Below, piece by piece: positions 10,641 through 22,514 of a stretch of 64,000 nt of DNA. Position 1 is the first letter of the stretch. Every line of letters starts with the position of its first letter. Source of the DNA: Isoetes taiwanensis (lineage: Eukaryota > Streptophyta > Lycopodiopsida > Isoetales > Isoetaceae); NCBI GenBank assembly GCA_021234155.1, contig JAJEKV010000032.1, positions 12,602,283-12,666,282 on the forward strand. Reading direction: 5' to 3'. A model generated the notes under the pieces. The model was given only the letters and a program-made list of their open reading frames with translations. It had not been told where the DNA came from and did no database searches. The position numbers and the translations under genes are program-made.

Positions 10641-13600
10641 TTTTCTTTATTCGCGATGTTCATCAAGATTTAGTGTAGTAGGTCATTAGTTTCGCGACAA
10701 GCGATGTTTTCTTGCCGTGTTTAAGTGTTACACAAAGTCGCGGCCGCCGATTGTGTGGAGTTCTATTTTAGCCGCTAAGGTGATCGCTGGTCGCGCTTTC
10801 ACAAAAGAGTTTAAACCTCTTTATTGCACCACATTATGCAGCCTACCGTGCACTCACTACAAGCTTTTGTTTACAAAGACTTGCTCTCTTCCGAGGACCA
10901 GATGTCGAGCCAACCAGATATAACCCCTTCCAATGAAAGGAAATGGTGTATCGAGATTGCATGTGCTATACCGCACATTAAGGGTGATCGCAGAAAAGGA
11001 CCTGCGGCTCGCTTTACCGGACCGAAAAAGCCGAGGACGTTGAACAAGTTGGCATAGTGGTGGCAATGTGGGAAGGCACGAAGAACAATGTGCAAGATGC
11101 CATCATATGCAGCATTGAGGACCCACAAGCATTGCGTTTCTCGAGTACATTTTGAAATGGCGCAATTATGACCCGCCTTTGATGACAAACCAAAGAAAAT
11201 GAACAAGCCAACCATTGTGGGAAAACGCCCCGACGTCGGCTAAGGGTATGGCTGGTTGTTGCCATCCTATGAATCTCTCTTTGTCGTATAAAGGGAAACA
11301 GAGACATATTGCTCGGGTTCTCGACATGCGTAAATGGTTTGTCTACGCACAAGAAGCCTCCGAAAGGCCTTGAAAGCGGTTCGGGACGAGAAGATGCCCT
11401 CCGTGATGGACACCAATTGGCTAAGAGCCGTGGCCAAGAAAAAAGAGTGTGAAGCCCATTGCTACTTTGGGAGAGACCTCAAAGACCAAAAGAAATTGCT
11501 CAAGAACCACAATCCACGATAAACCCTCCCAGGTATTGTTAACCCTACTCTTCCTATTGCTATGAAGGCCCCGTGATAGCAATACATCCGGTGGATTTAT
11601 TCCCAAAAATTCCCTCCTTTCAAAATTAGCCTTAAGAATCGGACACCTCGTGAGGATAGCCCGCAGCCCAGCCAGTTCTCAAACCCCCTCGCCATTTAAT
11701 GCCTCCTCTAAACTAGCATTGACATGGCCCCAAGCACCGCCATTCCAAATGAGTTGAAGTTCAATCCCTCAAGAGGAACGCAAGATGGCAGAGCAAACCA
11801 CTCTAAGCTTGAACAAATTAAAAGGTTCTACCCCTTAGGGGTTAATTGGTTTACAAAGATTTCTATTTTTGATTGTGAACCCCGCACCAGCAAACTTGAC
11901 ACACGTAACGCGGTCAAATGACCATGTTCAAACTCGTTAAAAGCTTCAAGACATACCCGACAGAGGTCCTCACCCCCCGCCGACGCCGTTCCGCTTTGAC
12001 CCTATTACCGTGTAACTAATTCTTTATCTTTTGGACACTCGTTATGTAGATTTGACCCGACGGTTGTCTATCTTTCGTGAGGAGGGTGACATGGAGCAAT
12101 CCGTAAGATTTGAAGGGCAAGAAATTTTATATTATTTCGCAACCACAAGATTTGTGCCGCCGCACAACTCCTTTGTTCTATTGCCGGCGAAGTTCGAGCA
12201 AAGAACGAGAATTTGCCAAAGTATATGCTAGAAGAAGATCGAGGGTGCTGAACGGAAATCTTACGCACAAGGAATATATAGAGTTGAGTATTCAATGCAA
12301 CGAAGTAATTGCAAACACGGTACAGAGAGCCACCGATTGAAAATCGCAACAACTTCGCCATCAAAGACAAGGCTTATGGTTGCCCTCCACAAGGACCTAT
12401 AGGGACAGCTAAAACTTCAGCTTTGAAGGTATTTATTTGTTTTCTACTCGCCAAGTTCGCGTCACGATCTTGATGACCTTGAAATTGCTTCGCAGGATTT
12501 CCATGAAATTGCAACGACCACCTTGAAAGTGCGTGGAGCTTAAGGATGAAAAGCAATTCATTTTTATGGATGAGAAGGTTTTCAAGAAGTTAATGGAAGT
12601 TGCCGGCCTGTGGGTGAGTCGTAAACTCGCTGATCTATCATGGTGAGTTTCCGCACAAGCCATCCAAAGACTTCTTTAACAAGACCCGCCCGTTACATTA
12701 CGAGGTATGTCGAATGCAGAGTTGTCACAAACTGCTCGATGAGATTATAGAAGGCAAGACCTATTTAAAGGTGCAAAAGTTATAGCGGGAGATTTGATTG
12801 CGCATAACGGGCAATTGACATCGTAACCCTCACTTTTATGAGGCGCGAAATTTTGTCTTATGCCTCAAATTTGTCGCAAAAGGATTTCGATAATGGGAGG
12901 AATTGCTTCGTGCTTTTCCCCGATTTCACCGAACGAGAAGAATCGGATATATCGATAACCGATACAGAGTAACGTGAAGGCTAACTATAACAAGGATCAT
13001 ACACTAGGTAACCCACCGTAGCCTTTTGGAGCCAATCAGAATATTCTAAAGCCGTAAGAGGCTAGAAAAAGAAAGGAAAAGAAAAATATTGTCATAGCAA
13101 AGGACAAAGGATGGCATCCCTACTTCCTCCCAAGTGTCGAGAATGCTATTAATCGATATTTATTGACATCCGAGGGATAAACAAGGTATGGGATTGCAAG
13201 AAATACATAGATCTATTTACAAGGATAGCTACCATGACGGATGCCAAAGTTTATCACTTGGTCATTATCATGCGCCGCTGAATTTGCCCAATTGCTTGTT
13301 CAAATGAAGCAAATTCAGCATGGTGGCTACCTATCTTTAGGTTCCTATGAAGAAATGGGATGGGAGAGCAAAAGAAGGGTGAAAGAACATCAGTATTTTA
13401 TTAGTCATATGTGCATTAACAGAGTGATGTTCGTGGTAGCACCTGCGGCAAACCAGAGTTGGAGCTTCACCTATATCCACACCCAAGGCTCCTAAGTCAA
13501 CACCATTGCCTCCAATGCCGCTAATGTGTAATGAGGATGCCGACGAGAAGATAAAAAAGAAATATCGACTCTTTTTTACAGTGCAAACCAAGATTCAAAT

Positions 13601-14538
13601 GGGCGGCAATGGAAGGAGATCTTGTATTGAAATGCCACCTGAAAACCTCCTATGCCTACCATATTGTTGAACAACCGGTGCCGAATCGATGGTTGTGTGT
13701 TCGATTTCTTTCTACTGGGACGGCTTCTCGTGTTGCTCTTATGCAAGGCAAAAGAGCGTGGCTTTCAAAGTTCAGGTAAAGTGTGCCGCTTTCGAGGGCG
13801 TTCTTTGAAACGCTTTGATAAGATGGCCAATCCAAGTGCCGATGGGTTTGAGGACGAGCCGAAAAGCGAGAATGTTGACCCCGATCCAGCTCAACCCGAC
13901 ATCAAGATCACCCAAAACACGATCTATCAAAGTTGGGTTCCATTTTGGAAAACCTCGATGCTAAGTCCTACTAAGAGAGAATGCAAGAAACAAAGCGCTT
14001 TGCTTGAAGAGACGGAAAAAGGTATAGAAGCCCCGAGCCCACTTTCCAAAAATTGCATGCACTTAATGAGAAGCTTGATGGGTACATGCCTTTCTTTGAC
14101 AGCTTAACATAAGTTTGAATACGCATGAGAACACATGGAAACAGACCCAAAGCACATGGAAGCGCACTAAACAAAGACATGGTCATTGACCAAGATGAGG
14201 TTCTTGGGTCACAGGAGCATCAGTACACAACAAGAAGAAGCGAAGCTCTATCATCCACCTCGTAATGCTACCGCCAAGGAGCTACCGCGAAACGAACTTA
14301 TAGGCGGGAGCAAAGCAAAGGGATGTTGAAGAATGGGAGCCCTGATTCACATCTGCAGGCAAGATCGCAAACGCCATGGGTGTTCGGGATTCCGAGGTCA
14401 TGTGTTATTCAGAGATGGACACAACACAAGCTATGGAATTGGGTAGAGAGCATGTCCATCGCGATGGCCAATGAAATGGGTGTGATATTCGATCAAGTAT
14501 CCAAACACAATCGAATAATTATCTCCTTCAATCAGTAA
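10342..14538 (+). pseudogene. Unrecognised decayed plus-strand gene(s) of the 10.5-kb element
   Basis: Many short open stretches on the plus strand read like coding sequence: MSSQPDITPSNERKWCIEI (10902), ALRFLEYILKWRNYDPPLM (about 11125), AVAKKKECEAHCYFGRDLKD (about 11435), EFAKVYARRRSRVLNGNL (12211), EILSYASNLSQKDFDNGRN (about 12850), LKTSYAYHIVEQPVPNRWL (about 13640), ANPSADGFEDEPKSENVDPD (13825) and HALNEKLDGYMPFFDSL (about 14062). Stops and frameshifts separate them. A possible first exon is MAPKDWPR at 10342 with the palindrome array as an intron. No domain is recognised. It is divergent from the DUF7869-type gene and probably encodes the second protein, or proteins, of the element. It may be one gene or several. 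Confidence 0.5.
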
Positions 14539-15003
14539 TTATGTTGTATATTACTTCCTTCAATGAAAACTTTTGTTTCAAAACTTTGGTTTTGTCTTTA
14601 CCCATATCTTTTACCATATGTTAAATGTTAAAATAATCGTCACCCATCCTCCCTCAGAAAGCAATTACATGCCTTTAAATACTGAATTTTGTGTGATATC
14701 CTTGCTCCTCTGCACCTTCTTTTAACACAATGCTCTCATATGGTTTTAATAAAAGGCACATTCTTTCGTCTCCTTTCAGCTGCTAAACATCGCGTCAAGG
14801 CTTCTTTTGAGAAGTTTTCACACTCCCTCCTACTACGTTATACTCGCGGTGAACCTTTGCATTAGCAGTAAAAACTATATTTCCGAATAAGACTGAAGCA
14901 TTTGCAAATTTGTGCAAAAAAATGCCAACTTTTACTCAATTGGTAGTAGTTTTTGCACTATATGGCAACCCGCTAACCTATTTCATGCTAAACGAGAATT
15001 CCA

Positions 15004-15030
15004 AATTTCTCTAATTAATGAATTCGTGCT
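15004..15030 (-). repeat. Right TIR of the 10.5-kb element
   Basis: Ends AATTAATGAATTCGTGCT, the near inverse of the start at 4545. The TGAAAA duplication follows at 15031-15036. Confidence 0.8.
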
Positions 15031-16030
15031 TGAAAATGAAGACAACTCGGTATGGTTCTTGCAGTCATTACGTGATACTCTCAAGGTTCCAGACACTGTA
15101 ACTTTTGTTTCTGATAGAATGAAAGGTTTATTGCCAGCAATGGATCTTGTGTTTCCAGGAGTTCATCATGCTTTTTGCATGAGACATTTGGACGCTAATC
15201 TTAAAAAGAAGTGCAACAATGGTGAATTCATCAGGTTCTTTTGGCAAGCTGCATATGCTAAATCTGTGGAGGGCTTTAATGAAGCTATCCAAAGCATGAG
15301 GGCAATCAATAACAGTGTTACAGATTGGATGCTTGCTTCAGCACCCGCACAATATTGGGCAACTACACACTTTAAAGGAACACGGTTTGGTCACTTGACT
15401 TCTAACATTGCAGAGGCTTTAAATTCTTGGCTTCTTGAAGCTAGAGATAAGCCTATCATTCCAATGTTAGAAATTATTCGAAGACAGCTGACTGAACACT
15501 TTTACAAGAACCGTGTTGAAGGAGAGGCTTTGTGGGCATCTTGTGGAGAAGTTGCTACATACACTCTAGTAAAAGATGCTCAACAACATATTACAAAAGT
15601 CATTGAACGAGCCAGAAGGCATATAGTACTTCCTTCTGATGCATTTGTGTTTGAAGTACAAAGTCCAGAGCGATCAATTGTGGTTAACGTCGAGTCTAAA
15701 AAATGTTCGTGCTTGGAGTGGCAAATGTCAGGATTGCCTTGTGGTCATGCAGTTGCTGCTATTCTTTTTCGACGACAACATCCAGAGCTTTATACTCATC
15801 CAGGTTTGTTAAGTTCATTTTGCTATTCATATGCTGGAGCTATTTATCCACCAAAATTTGAACTTATTGAAAATAATGAATTGCTACTTCCTGCGACACG
15901 TCGTCCTCCTGGAAGGCCTAGAAGGAAACGGGATAGGACAGAAGACAGAGATAGAGAAAAGCGTATGTACAAGTGCACACGTTGTGGCAACAACGGCCAT
16001 AATGAACGCAGTTGCAGAAATCCTATTTGA
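15031..16030 (+). pseudogene. MULE transposase of E3, C-terminal two thirds
   Basis: Open from the insertion point to the TGA at 16030: SVWFLQSLRDTLKVPDTV, FVSDRMKGL (second catalytic D), MRHLDANLKKKCN, SNIAEALNSWL (candidate E), SWIM finger (CSCLEWQMSGLPCGH) and CCHC knuckle (CTRCGNNGHNERSC). The Trp of the ENEDNWVW motif of E1 is Ser here (TCG at 15047-15049). Unlike E1, the frame runs through to the zinc knuckle because Ser TCA is kept where E1 has TAA. The upstream ATG at 14912 lies in the inserted element and is not a genuine start. Confidence 0.88.
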
Positions 16031-16320
16031 CATTTCCATTGCATATTTTTGTCATAATGTGTTGTTGTAAAAATTTTTTTGGATGTTAAAATGTATGCTG
16101 GATTATTTTGAAAATGTGGTACTAAACACTTTCATTCCATCTGTAAAGAATGATATTCTATTGTGAATTTGAAAAATTGCATGGTTTTTTGATAATTTTT
16201 AGCATAGAAAGGGCTATTTGGGAAAATACCTAAGAATTAAGGGCAATTTGGGAAATTCCAAAATATGAAGGGCTTTTTGGGAAATAAGTCAACAATTAAG
16301 GTTATTTTGGTAAATTTCCC
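15031..16320 (+). mobile_element. MULE copy E3, second part with right TIR
   Basis: Continues the E3 transposase interrupted at 4544. The coding part ends with a TGA at 16028-16030; the 3' region and right terminal inverted repeat run to GGTAAATTTCCC at 16320. TTTTTCATA (16321-16329) follows at once, and the sequence then becomes minus-strand MULE transposase (copy E4). E3 is therefore inserted in E4 at the same 9-mer used by E1 and E2. Confidence 0.88.
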
Positions 16321-17262
16321 TTTTTCATATTTGCCTACTTCTAATTCCACATAAGCACGTAGGGCTTCTTCCTTCACAGCATTCCGGAGGTCCAAGATTG
16401 AGTCAAATTGCTGGCCTACTCTTAAATCCATCATATTTTACCTTCAAATTGTGGAAAGCAAAAGGCAAGGAGAGAAAGCAACTGTGAAACAAGAATGTAA
16501 AAGCAAATCAATTCACCACTACTTGTTCACAAAGCTATTGTAAATGGTATGTACTTACCTTTTCAATCATCATTTCAACTCTGAATCTGCATCAAACCTC
16601 CTGTTTCAAGCTTGACAGATCTATGGCTCTCGTATAAAAGTCAGCGCTGCAATAAACCAGATCAACAAGATTGTGATTACAGTGATCCCATGCATGGCAA
16701 CACCATCAAAACACAGAGTGGACTAATCCTTTTGATGCAATAAGAGTACATATCTGCAGAACTAATCCAACTCTATAACCTTGCAGGGTGAATTATAGCT
16801 TTCTTTGATGATCTTTGAGTGTATTGGAAGATCTAAATCTGATGACCCTGGAGACTTCGAGATTCCTTACCAGCTAATTCAGGAGTTACAGTAATTCAAC
16901 AAAGAAGTAAGAGAGGCTAACAAAGAGATGTCTGAATACTGCTGGATTGAATGGCAAATTAGAATGGAAAACTAGTTGCATGCAGATTCTAGTACAGAAA
17001 TCAAAAGATTACCTGGGTATGGAAGCAGCAGCAGATCAGTCGGGTATGGATCAGTCGGGTTTGGATCAGACGTTATGGTAGTCGGCTTTGCATCAACGCC
17101 GAAAATAGGAACGAAGCAAAATCAGATCAGGAAAAATGTTTTAGCGGCAAGGCCGTTTTTGGATTTTGGATTTTTTTTTTTTGGGTATTCTGGGAATTTC
17201 GAAAATACAAAGGGTGTTTCAGGAAATACATCAAAAATTAGGGTTATTTTGGTAAATTTCCC
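16321..17262 (-). mobile_element. MULE copy E4, 5' end: transposase exon 1, leader and TIR
   Basis: On the minus strand the transposase N-terminus runs from 16434 to 16322 and is cut by E3 after VGKYEK. The leader and terminal inverted repeat extend to 17262. It matches 3018-3959 (same length, few differences, for example TCAGCGCTGCAATAAACC against TCGGGTTGTTGCAATAAAACC). Outside is TTTTTTATT (17263-17271), the presumed host target duplication. The rest of E4 must lie left of the window if the nesting model is right. Confidence 0.85.
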
Positions 17263-17331
17263 TTTTTTATTTTATATATAAATCCATATCCTCTTAGAAT
17301 GGCAGGATATTAGCCTCATGACTCCAAGTTT

Positions 17332-17652
17332 CTAGTAAATTGGCTGTAAACCTTCCAATATTCCATGTACAAAACTGTAGGGTCTCGAATTCCTATTCAT
17401 AGCGAGGTGCATATTTGTGGTTTGTAAGGATTGCCATATCATCATTCGAAAAAATAAAAGATGTTCAGAAACCATTTTCCTCACTTTAAGCCATTGCCTT
17501 CTTCTTGTTTTAAGCTGAGGTGGTGTTAGATTGTGATCTAACCATATTCCACGATGTCCTTTTAAATGTGAGCAATGCTCAGGAACGTGCTGTTTGGCTG
17601 CCATGGTTGCAAATTTAACACTAATTGGGTAATTGGTCGCTTTCCCTCCCAC
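17332..17652 (-). pseudogene. Fragment of a plant repeat-associated protein (uncertain)
   Basis: The minus strand reads HRGIWLDHNLTPPQLKTRRR then, with frame changes, NDDMAILTNHKYAPRYE. The pattern GIWLxxxLTPxQ followed by RRxQWxKV resembles short basic proteins found near plant retroelements, but I cannot name the family. Frames are broken; there is no start or splice support. Confidence 0.3.
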
Positions 17653-18540
17653 TCTAAAAGCATCGACTTGCTGCGGGTTTTTGAAAAATCATTTGTTACC
17701 TTTTTTGTATCTTCCTTTTCTACTTCTGGAACGTCCTGCGATTTTTAGATTGCATTCCTTTTGCTTTCAAGCTTCATGTTCCATGAGAAAGTTGTCAAAT
17801 ACTTCTTCAGATAAATCCGCTTCCTCTTTATTGTAGAAAACATTTTTAAGTATCTACTTTGTTCTCTGTTTGTTGCTCGATCAATTGCCTACTGTTAGTC
17901 TATTAGAGATTGTGTTGTATTGCAGATAATATTCAAATAAGTAGATTGTATGCTTTGTTTTTAGGAAATTAATTCCCTCATTAAGTATGGGAGCAATTTG
18001 TGTTTTACTGTCCAGAAGTAAGTTACTCAATCTATCAAAAAAAAAATTATGCCATTATTATGCTAGAGCATGCAATAGGAATAATAAAGGTTGTTTGTTT
18101 CTTTTAAAACTCTGTATTACGTGAGCCATATATGTTTTACAAAATGTATTGTGCAATGGGTTTGAGTTCACTAATGTATATGGTTTCTTGGCACACATTG
18201 GGTGTAGATTATAGCAAGGCACCATCATACACATGTACAATTTGATTTATTTGTAAAGCTTAATTTTTAAGATGCAAACTTGATATCATTAATTTGGGTT
18301 TGTTAGCGAGCTCCTTCGATGCCTAAGTTTTGTAAGACTACAAGCTACCACATCCAAGTTTTAGAATTCCATCTTGAAGTACAAATATTTCAACTCCAAT
18401 GATATAATGTTTCCTTGCATAATCTTATCAAGCTTAAACAATTAAAACTTGTGCGCGAGAAATGCAGACTCTCTTCATGTCGGAATAAATAGATACACCT
18501 TAATAGTTTCTACATTCTCATTCGAATTGGTTCTTTTCCT
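17653..18540. other. AT-rich intergenic stretch, nothing recognised
   Basis: T-rich non-coding sequence with no ORF of note, no clear repeat and no RNA gene seen. Confidence 0.5.
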
Positions 18541-18546
18541 TTCCCT

Positions 18547-20091
18547 TTAACTCAGTATGTGAGCCATACTATGATGAGTTGATTCTGTCTGACCAGCTGC
18601 TCCATATGATGCTATATACATGCGGAGACGATGTGCACCCGTGCGAATAGAAGCTATAAGTATGCGCTTCTTCACGGGCAAATGGGTGTACAAGTACTGG
18701 TGTGGGCCTCTCCTAAGCCTAGGATTGACTTGCTGCTGATAGTGTGCCATCTTAACGTGTGTCAGAGCATCTGCATCCCAGAGCTTGCAAAGGAAACTAG
18801 CATCTAGGTACAGCTTCAGTGCATTGTGATCCTTCTTTGTCCGTACCTATACGCATCTGTTTACCTGTACATTCCAACGTGAGAACCACTGAGCTTGCTT
18901 GTCCTTCCAGCAGGCTTTGAGGCATTGGGGACCCATTGCTACGGCCAAAGCAAGGTTGGGCAAACGTGTATCACCCATAGCGACCACCTTCTGGGAGTAA
19001 ATAATATGGTGTTCCAATGCAGCCCGTTGAAGGGGTAGAAAACCTGTCTCCTAGAGTAGAATCTGGTATGGAACTGTGGACTTTACCCCAAGGGCTCGTG
19101 CCAAGAAGGCTTTCTGCACCTGCTTGAGATCATTCCAGGTGGTGAGTGATATCATCAGACCCCACACTTCTGCCCCGTACAGGAGAACCGGCTCGACCAA
19201 GGCCCTAAATAAGTGTGACTGATGGCCCCAGGCATATAGCTCTGCCTTGTGACCATTACTCTGCATGGCATATAGTGCTTTCCAACCCGCCATGACACCA
19301 ACCTGATGGCAGCATCCCAGTGGGTGGTAGTAGAGAACTCGATCCCCAGGTACTTGTAGGTCGGAGCCACCTCTATATCTTGTCCCTGGTAAGTGAATGA
19401 GGGAAGCCTTTGTTGACGGGATGACGAAACTAGTTGGCCAAGTTAACTCACATGCCAGTGAGTTGGCAAAAAGTGTCAAGAGCATCCAGGTGATGTTGCA
19501 TGTCCTCTGGAGTATAGGCTAGGAGGTCAACATCGTCAGCATATATGAGTTGCCAGATTGTGTGATGCATGAGATGGGTGCCCGCACCTTCGTGCTCAGA
19601 AAGCCAGTCTTCCAACTGATCAATGTATAGGCCAAAGAGTGTGGGGCAGAGGGGGCAATCCCGACGTACTCCAATACTACTGACTACTGACTGCCTTGAT
19701 GATGTGATATGTCCTGAGCATGCCTTGTATAGCCTGTATATTGCGTTCTGCAAGTCAACGGGGGTCCCCAGCTGGCGCAATCTGTCCCATAACTTGTCCC
19801 GGGGCACTGTATCAAAAGCTTTTGCGAAATCAACGAAACAACAATACAAAGTTTTGCCGGCGATTCTGGAAAGGGAGAATGAAATAAATTCTTCATCACA
19901 GTATAGGGCTCAGTACTGTCAACTATCAACCATTGATTTCGCTCCAATCCGTGCTGCAAACTGCAGGAAAAATGCTGGGATGCATAAAGGGAAATGCTTT
20001 GATACCTAAAGGGAAGAATAAGGTTGGGGCAGGGCTCCCACCACTGAAAAGTTTTGCATACTGCTCCCTTATAGTTCAATGTTTCAGTCAC
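18547..20091 (-). mobile_element. Degraded LINE (non-LTR retrotransposon), reverse transcriptase and 3' part
   Basis: Minus-strand reading gives reverse transcriptase blocks in order: FVDFAKAFDTVPRDKLWDRL (about 19840), SIGVRRDCPLCPTLFGLYID and the catalytic LIYADDVDLLAY (about 19520), then YKYLGIEFSTTTHWDAAIR (about 19350), VEPVLLYGAEVWG (about 19175) and a C-terminal RGPHQYLYTHLPVKKRILIA (about 18700). The reading frame changes several times. The same family recurs at 29500-29802, 51855-52090 and 58860-59890. No poly-A tail or target duplication was identified, and the 5' part is missing. Confidence 0.85.
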
Positions 20092-20450
20092 TATATATGT
20101 GCCTCTATCAGTCTGCTATCTTCTTAAAAGACCTATATTACCATGTTATACATTATCCCTACTTGCCTCCATTGTAAAGGCCCTGAGTAAACCGTGTTGC
20201 ACGCTGCATGTATAGCATGAAAGTCTTATAGCACTTGAAGCATTTAGATCAAAATTTTTATGTACATTCTGCTCCTGTATCTGGTGTCAAAATCTCTGCA
20301 TTAGGTTGCCTGCATATTGCCCTATGGTATAGTAAGAAACAGTCTTTTATTTAGTCAATGTATCTTCAGAAAGTGTGCCATCTACTATTTGGCAATAAGA
20401 AAAGGCATATGAATTTGAATTACATAGCAAGGAATGAGTAGTTTTTAGGG

Positions 20451-20951
20451 TTAAAAGTTAAATTTATTTGCCTGCTTGGTGAAATGAGCAGCATAGATAA
20501 CCAGAGCAAGAACCTCCATTTGTCCCATTATGTCCGTGGTTGAAGCTTTTATTATATAACAAACATCTCTTAGAGCCTTTGAATGACCTTGTACTGCTTC
20601 ATGTTCATTTGGAGGAAACTGCAATTGGGGCTTTGGCTCTAAATCATCAATAGAGTGCGGCTTATACCTACGATTGAAAAGCTTATGAATACGCAAGAGT
20701 GCAAGGCGCCCTGCGGAGCTTCCACTACGCGAAGCTTGGTATAATCCGAATCTTGGTCGCCTCCACTGTCGCCCGATCCCTTCAACAAAGAAATAACCTG
20801 CGATACATCTCGACCCAATCTTATAAAATCCATAAATCAAAAGCCAAACAAAGCTTTCGAATTGTTGTTTACTGTAGCAGGCCCTTCCAGATGGTTGTCC
20901 GCTGCTTTTTGTAAGAGCTACCGGCCGCCGTAGCCCTAAACTCAACCACAT
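20451..20951 (-). CDS. Hypothetical protein, doubtful
   Basis: A 166-codon minus-strand ORF from MWLSLGLRRP to KQANKFNF. An alternative start in another frame (20833) reads MDFIRLGRDVSQVISLLKG, and SIDDLEPKPQLQFPPNEHEA lies in the longer frame, so the region may be the first exons of a spliced gene. No domain or homologue is recognised. The longer ORF has no signal peptide or repeat structure. Could be chance or a gene remnant. Confidence 0.25.
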   Translation of the reverse strand: MWLSLGLRRPVALTKSSGQPSGRACYSKQQFESFVWLLIYGFYKIGSRCIAGYFFVEGIGRQWRRPRFGLYQASRSGSSAGRLALLRIHKLFNRRYKPHSIDDLEPKPQLQFPPNEHEAVQGHSKALRDVCYIIKASTTDIMGQMEVLALVIYAAHFTKQANKFNF

Positions 20952-20991
20952 CGAATCTCAATCATAGAATTAGTGATCAAATCTCAACCGT

Positions 20992-22514
20992 AGGGCATGG
21001 TCTATTACTTGCACTAAAACATTATAATATAAGATAAGATAAATATTGCGTGTGCATTTTACTTTTAGATATTTTAAGGGCATTGTTACTTTAGGACTAA
21101 CAATGCAAATCCAAAAAATGGGGGAGGATGCGGAAGCGGTTGGGCGGAAGCGGCTAGGGCAGGCGGCCGCCTCCCTTTCTTGCCGCTCTACACCACCGGA
21201 GTATGGTGCAAACCAGCAGGGATCTGGGTGCTAGCAGGACTTGGATTTGTTCTGCCTTCTCAAGAACGGTCATCAGTTCTGCTGGTTGTATGTGTAACCT
21301 TCCTTCTTTCAGGCGGCCATAATCGGTTGTTTTAGGTAATCTACTAACGTGGCATCTTCCTTTGGTAGCAGACAAGTTCTTTGCTTGTATGCCCACTATG
21401 TCTGTTCTAGACACGCTGAAAGGGTAAGCCCAGCAGATTGGGATATTGGCCTATAAAGCGAAGGGGATAGAAACTCCCGATTATGTAAAGTAGGATTTGG
21501 ATATGCAAATCCCAGCAGGGAATATCATACGCTGTTTTTTGGAAGAAAACTTTTCAAGTCCTTTTAGCTTCTTTCCTTGCTAGCAGGAAGCATCTGTTAT
21601 TTGACAGAGGCAGTTCAAGAGACAGGTGGCTTATTCTTCATATCGATGCTGAGCAATCAGTTTTTTCTGGTAAATATCAAGGATGCGGAAGATAATCCCG
21701 ACAATGCTGCATTGATTAGCGTGCATGATACACACGGAGGTATGGGACTCTTTGATATCAAGTTCTCTAATTTGTACATGCTAGGGATTTAAAATGTTTC
21801 AAGTACTGCTATGCTTGAACATTTTTTATGTGGATACTGATATCCAATCATATGCTCAAGTACTGATATGCTTGCAGCACTTTAGACCAGGTTCTGATAT
21901 GCATGTGTCAATCTCAAGTACTACTAAGCTTGAGGGCAGCTGGGGGACTGTTATACTTCAGCCTGCATTTTGTTTTCCTTCGATGGTTACAGGTTTAAAA
22001 CTGGTTGCAAAATGTTTTTGAGAAAAGTATAAGTTATCTGTTAATTGTACTTTCTCGTCAGATGCTGATGTAAGAAATCTTTTTGAGCATATTACGTATA
22101 CAAGAATGTTGCCTAAAGCAACATTTTTGTAACGTGAAAAAAAAGTTATGTGATATTCTGCGACCAAGAAACCCCTTAAAAATGCTGGTAGATCCTCACC
22201 TTCTCTGTAGAATCCCTGTAGAAACGCTGGAACAGCAGAGTCATCGTCTAGAATAGCACAATCTTCAGCAAAATCGCTGCCGGAGAAGGCCGCAGAGAAA
22301 AGCGGCAAAAGTGCCGCAGACAAGAATTTTTTTGTTAACATTCAGTGTTAGAATCGATGCCACGTGGCAGACTCTTATTGGAAGAACCGGCAGAATGTCA
22401 CATAACTTGTTTTTACGTATCAGGCCAACAGGGCTTCACTGTGCTCATTCTTCCTATCTGATCTTTAGAGATCAATATTGTAATCTGTTCTATTTTAATA
22501 GAAAACCACCTTGC

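Larger units (their letters stand above)
4545..15030. mobile_element. 10.5-kb TIR element with DUF7869-type gene
   Basis: This element splits the transposase gene of E3. Its ends are inverted repeats: AGCATGATTTCATTAATT at 4545 and, read inverted from 15030, AGCACGAATTCATTAATT, matching at about 22 of 27 positions. A 6-bp TGAAAA duplication flanks it. Inside are two tandem promoter-plus-small-gene units (4690-5690), a minus-strand gene with the GHTHDDID motif (5863-9037), a central region rich in GATCGCGG palindromes (8990-10640) and a plus-strand gene remnant (10342-14538). All genes have stops and frameshifts. Six-bp duplications and 5'-AG termini recall Maverick/Polinton elements, but I saw no polymerase B, integrase, packaging ATPase or capsid motif. 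The superfamily is unassigned; the DUF7869-type protein is the candidate transposase by inference. Confidence 0.85.

Noticed and set aside
4545-15030. Maverick/Polinton or polinton-like virus, suggested by the 6-bp duplication and 5'-AG ends
   Set aside because: TIRs are far shorter than usual, and no polymerase B, integrase, packaging ATPase, protease or capsid motif could be read in any frame; the recognisable gene is DUF7869-type.
14912-15036. N-terminal extension of the 372-codon transposase ORF starting at 14912
   Set aside because: The first 40 codons lie inside the right end of the 10.5-kb element; the open frame across the junction is accidental.
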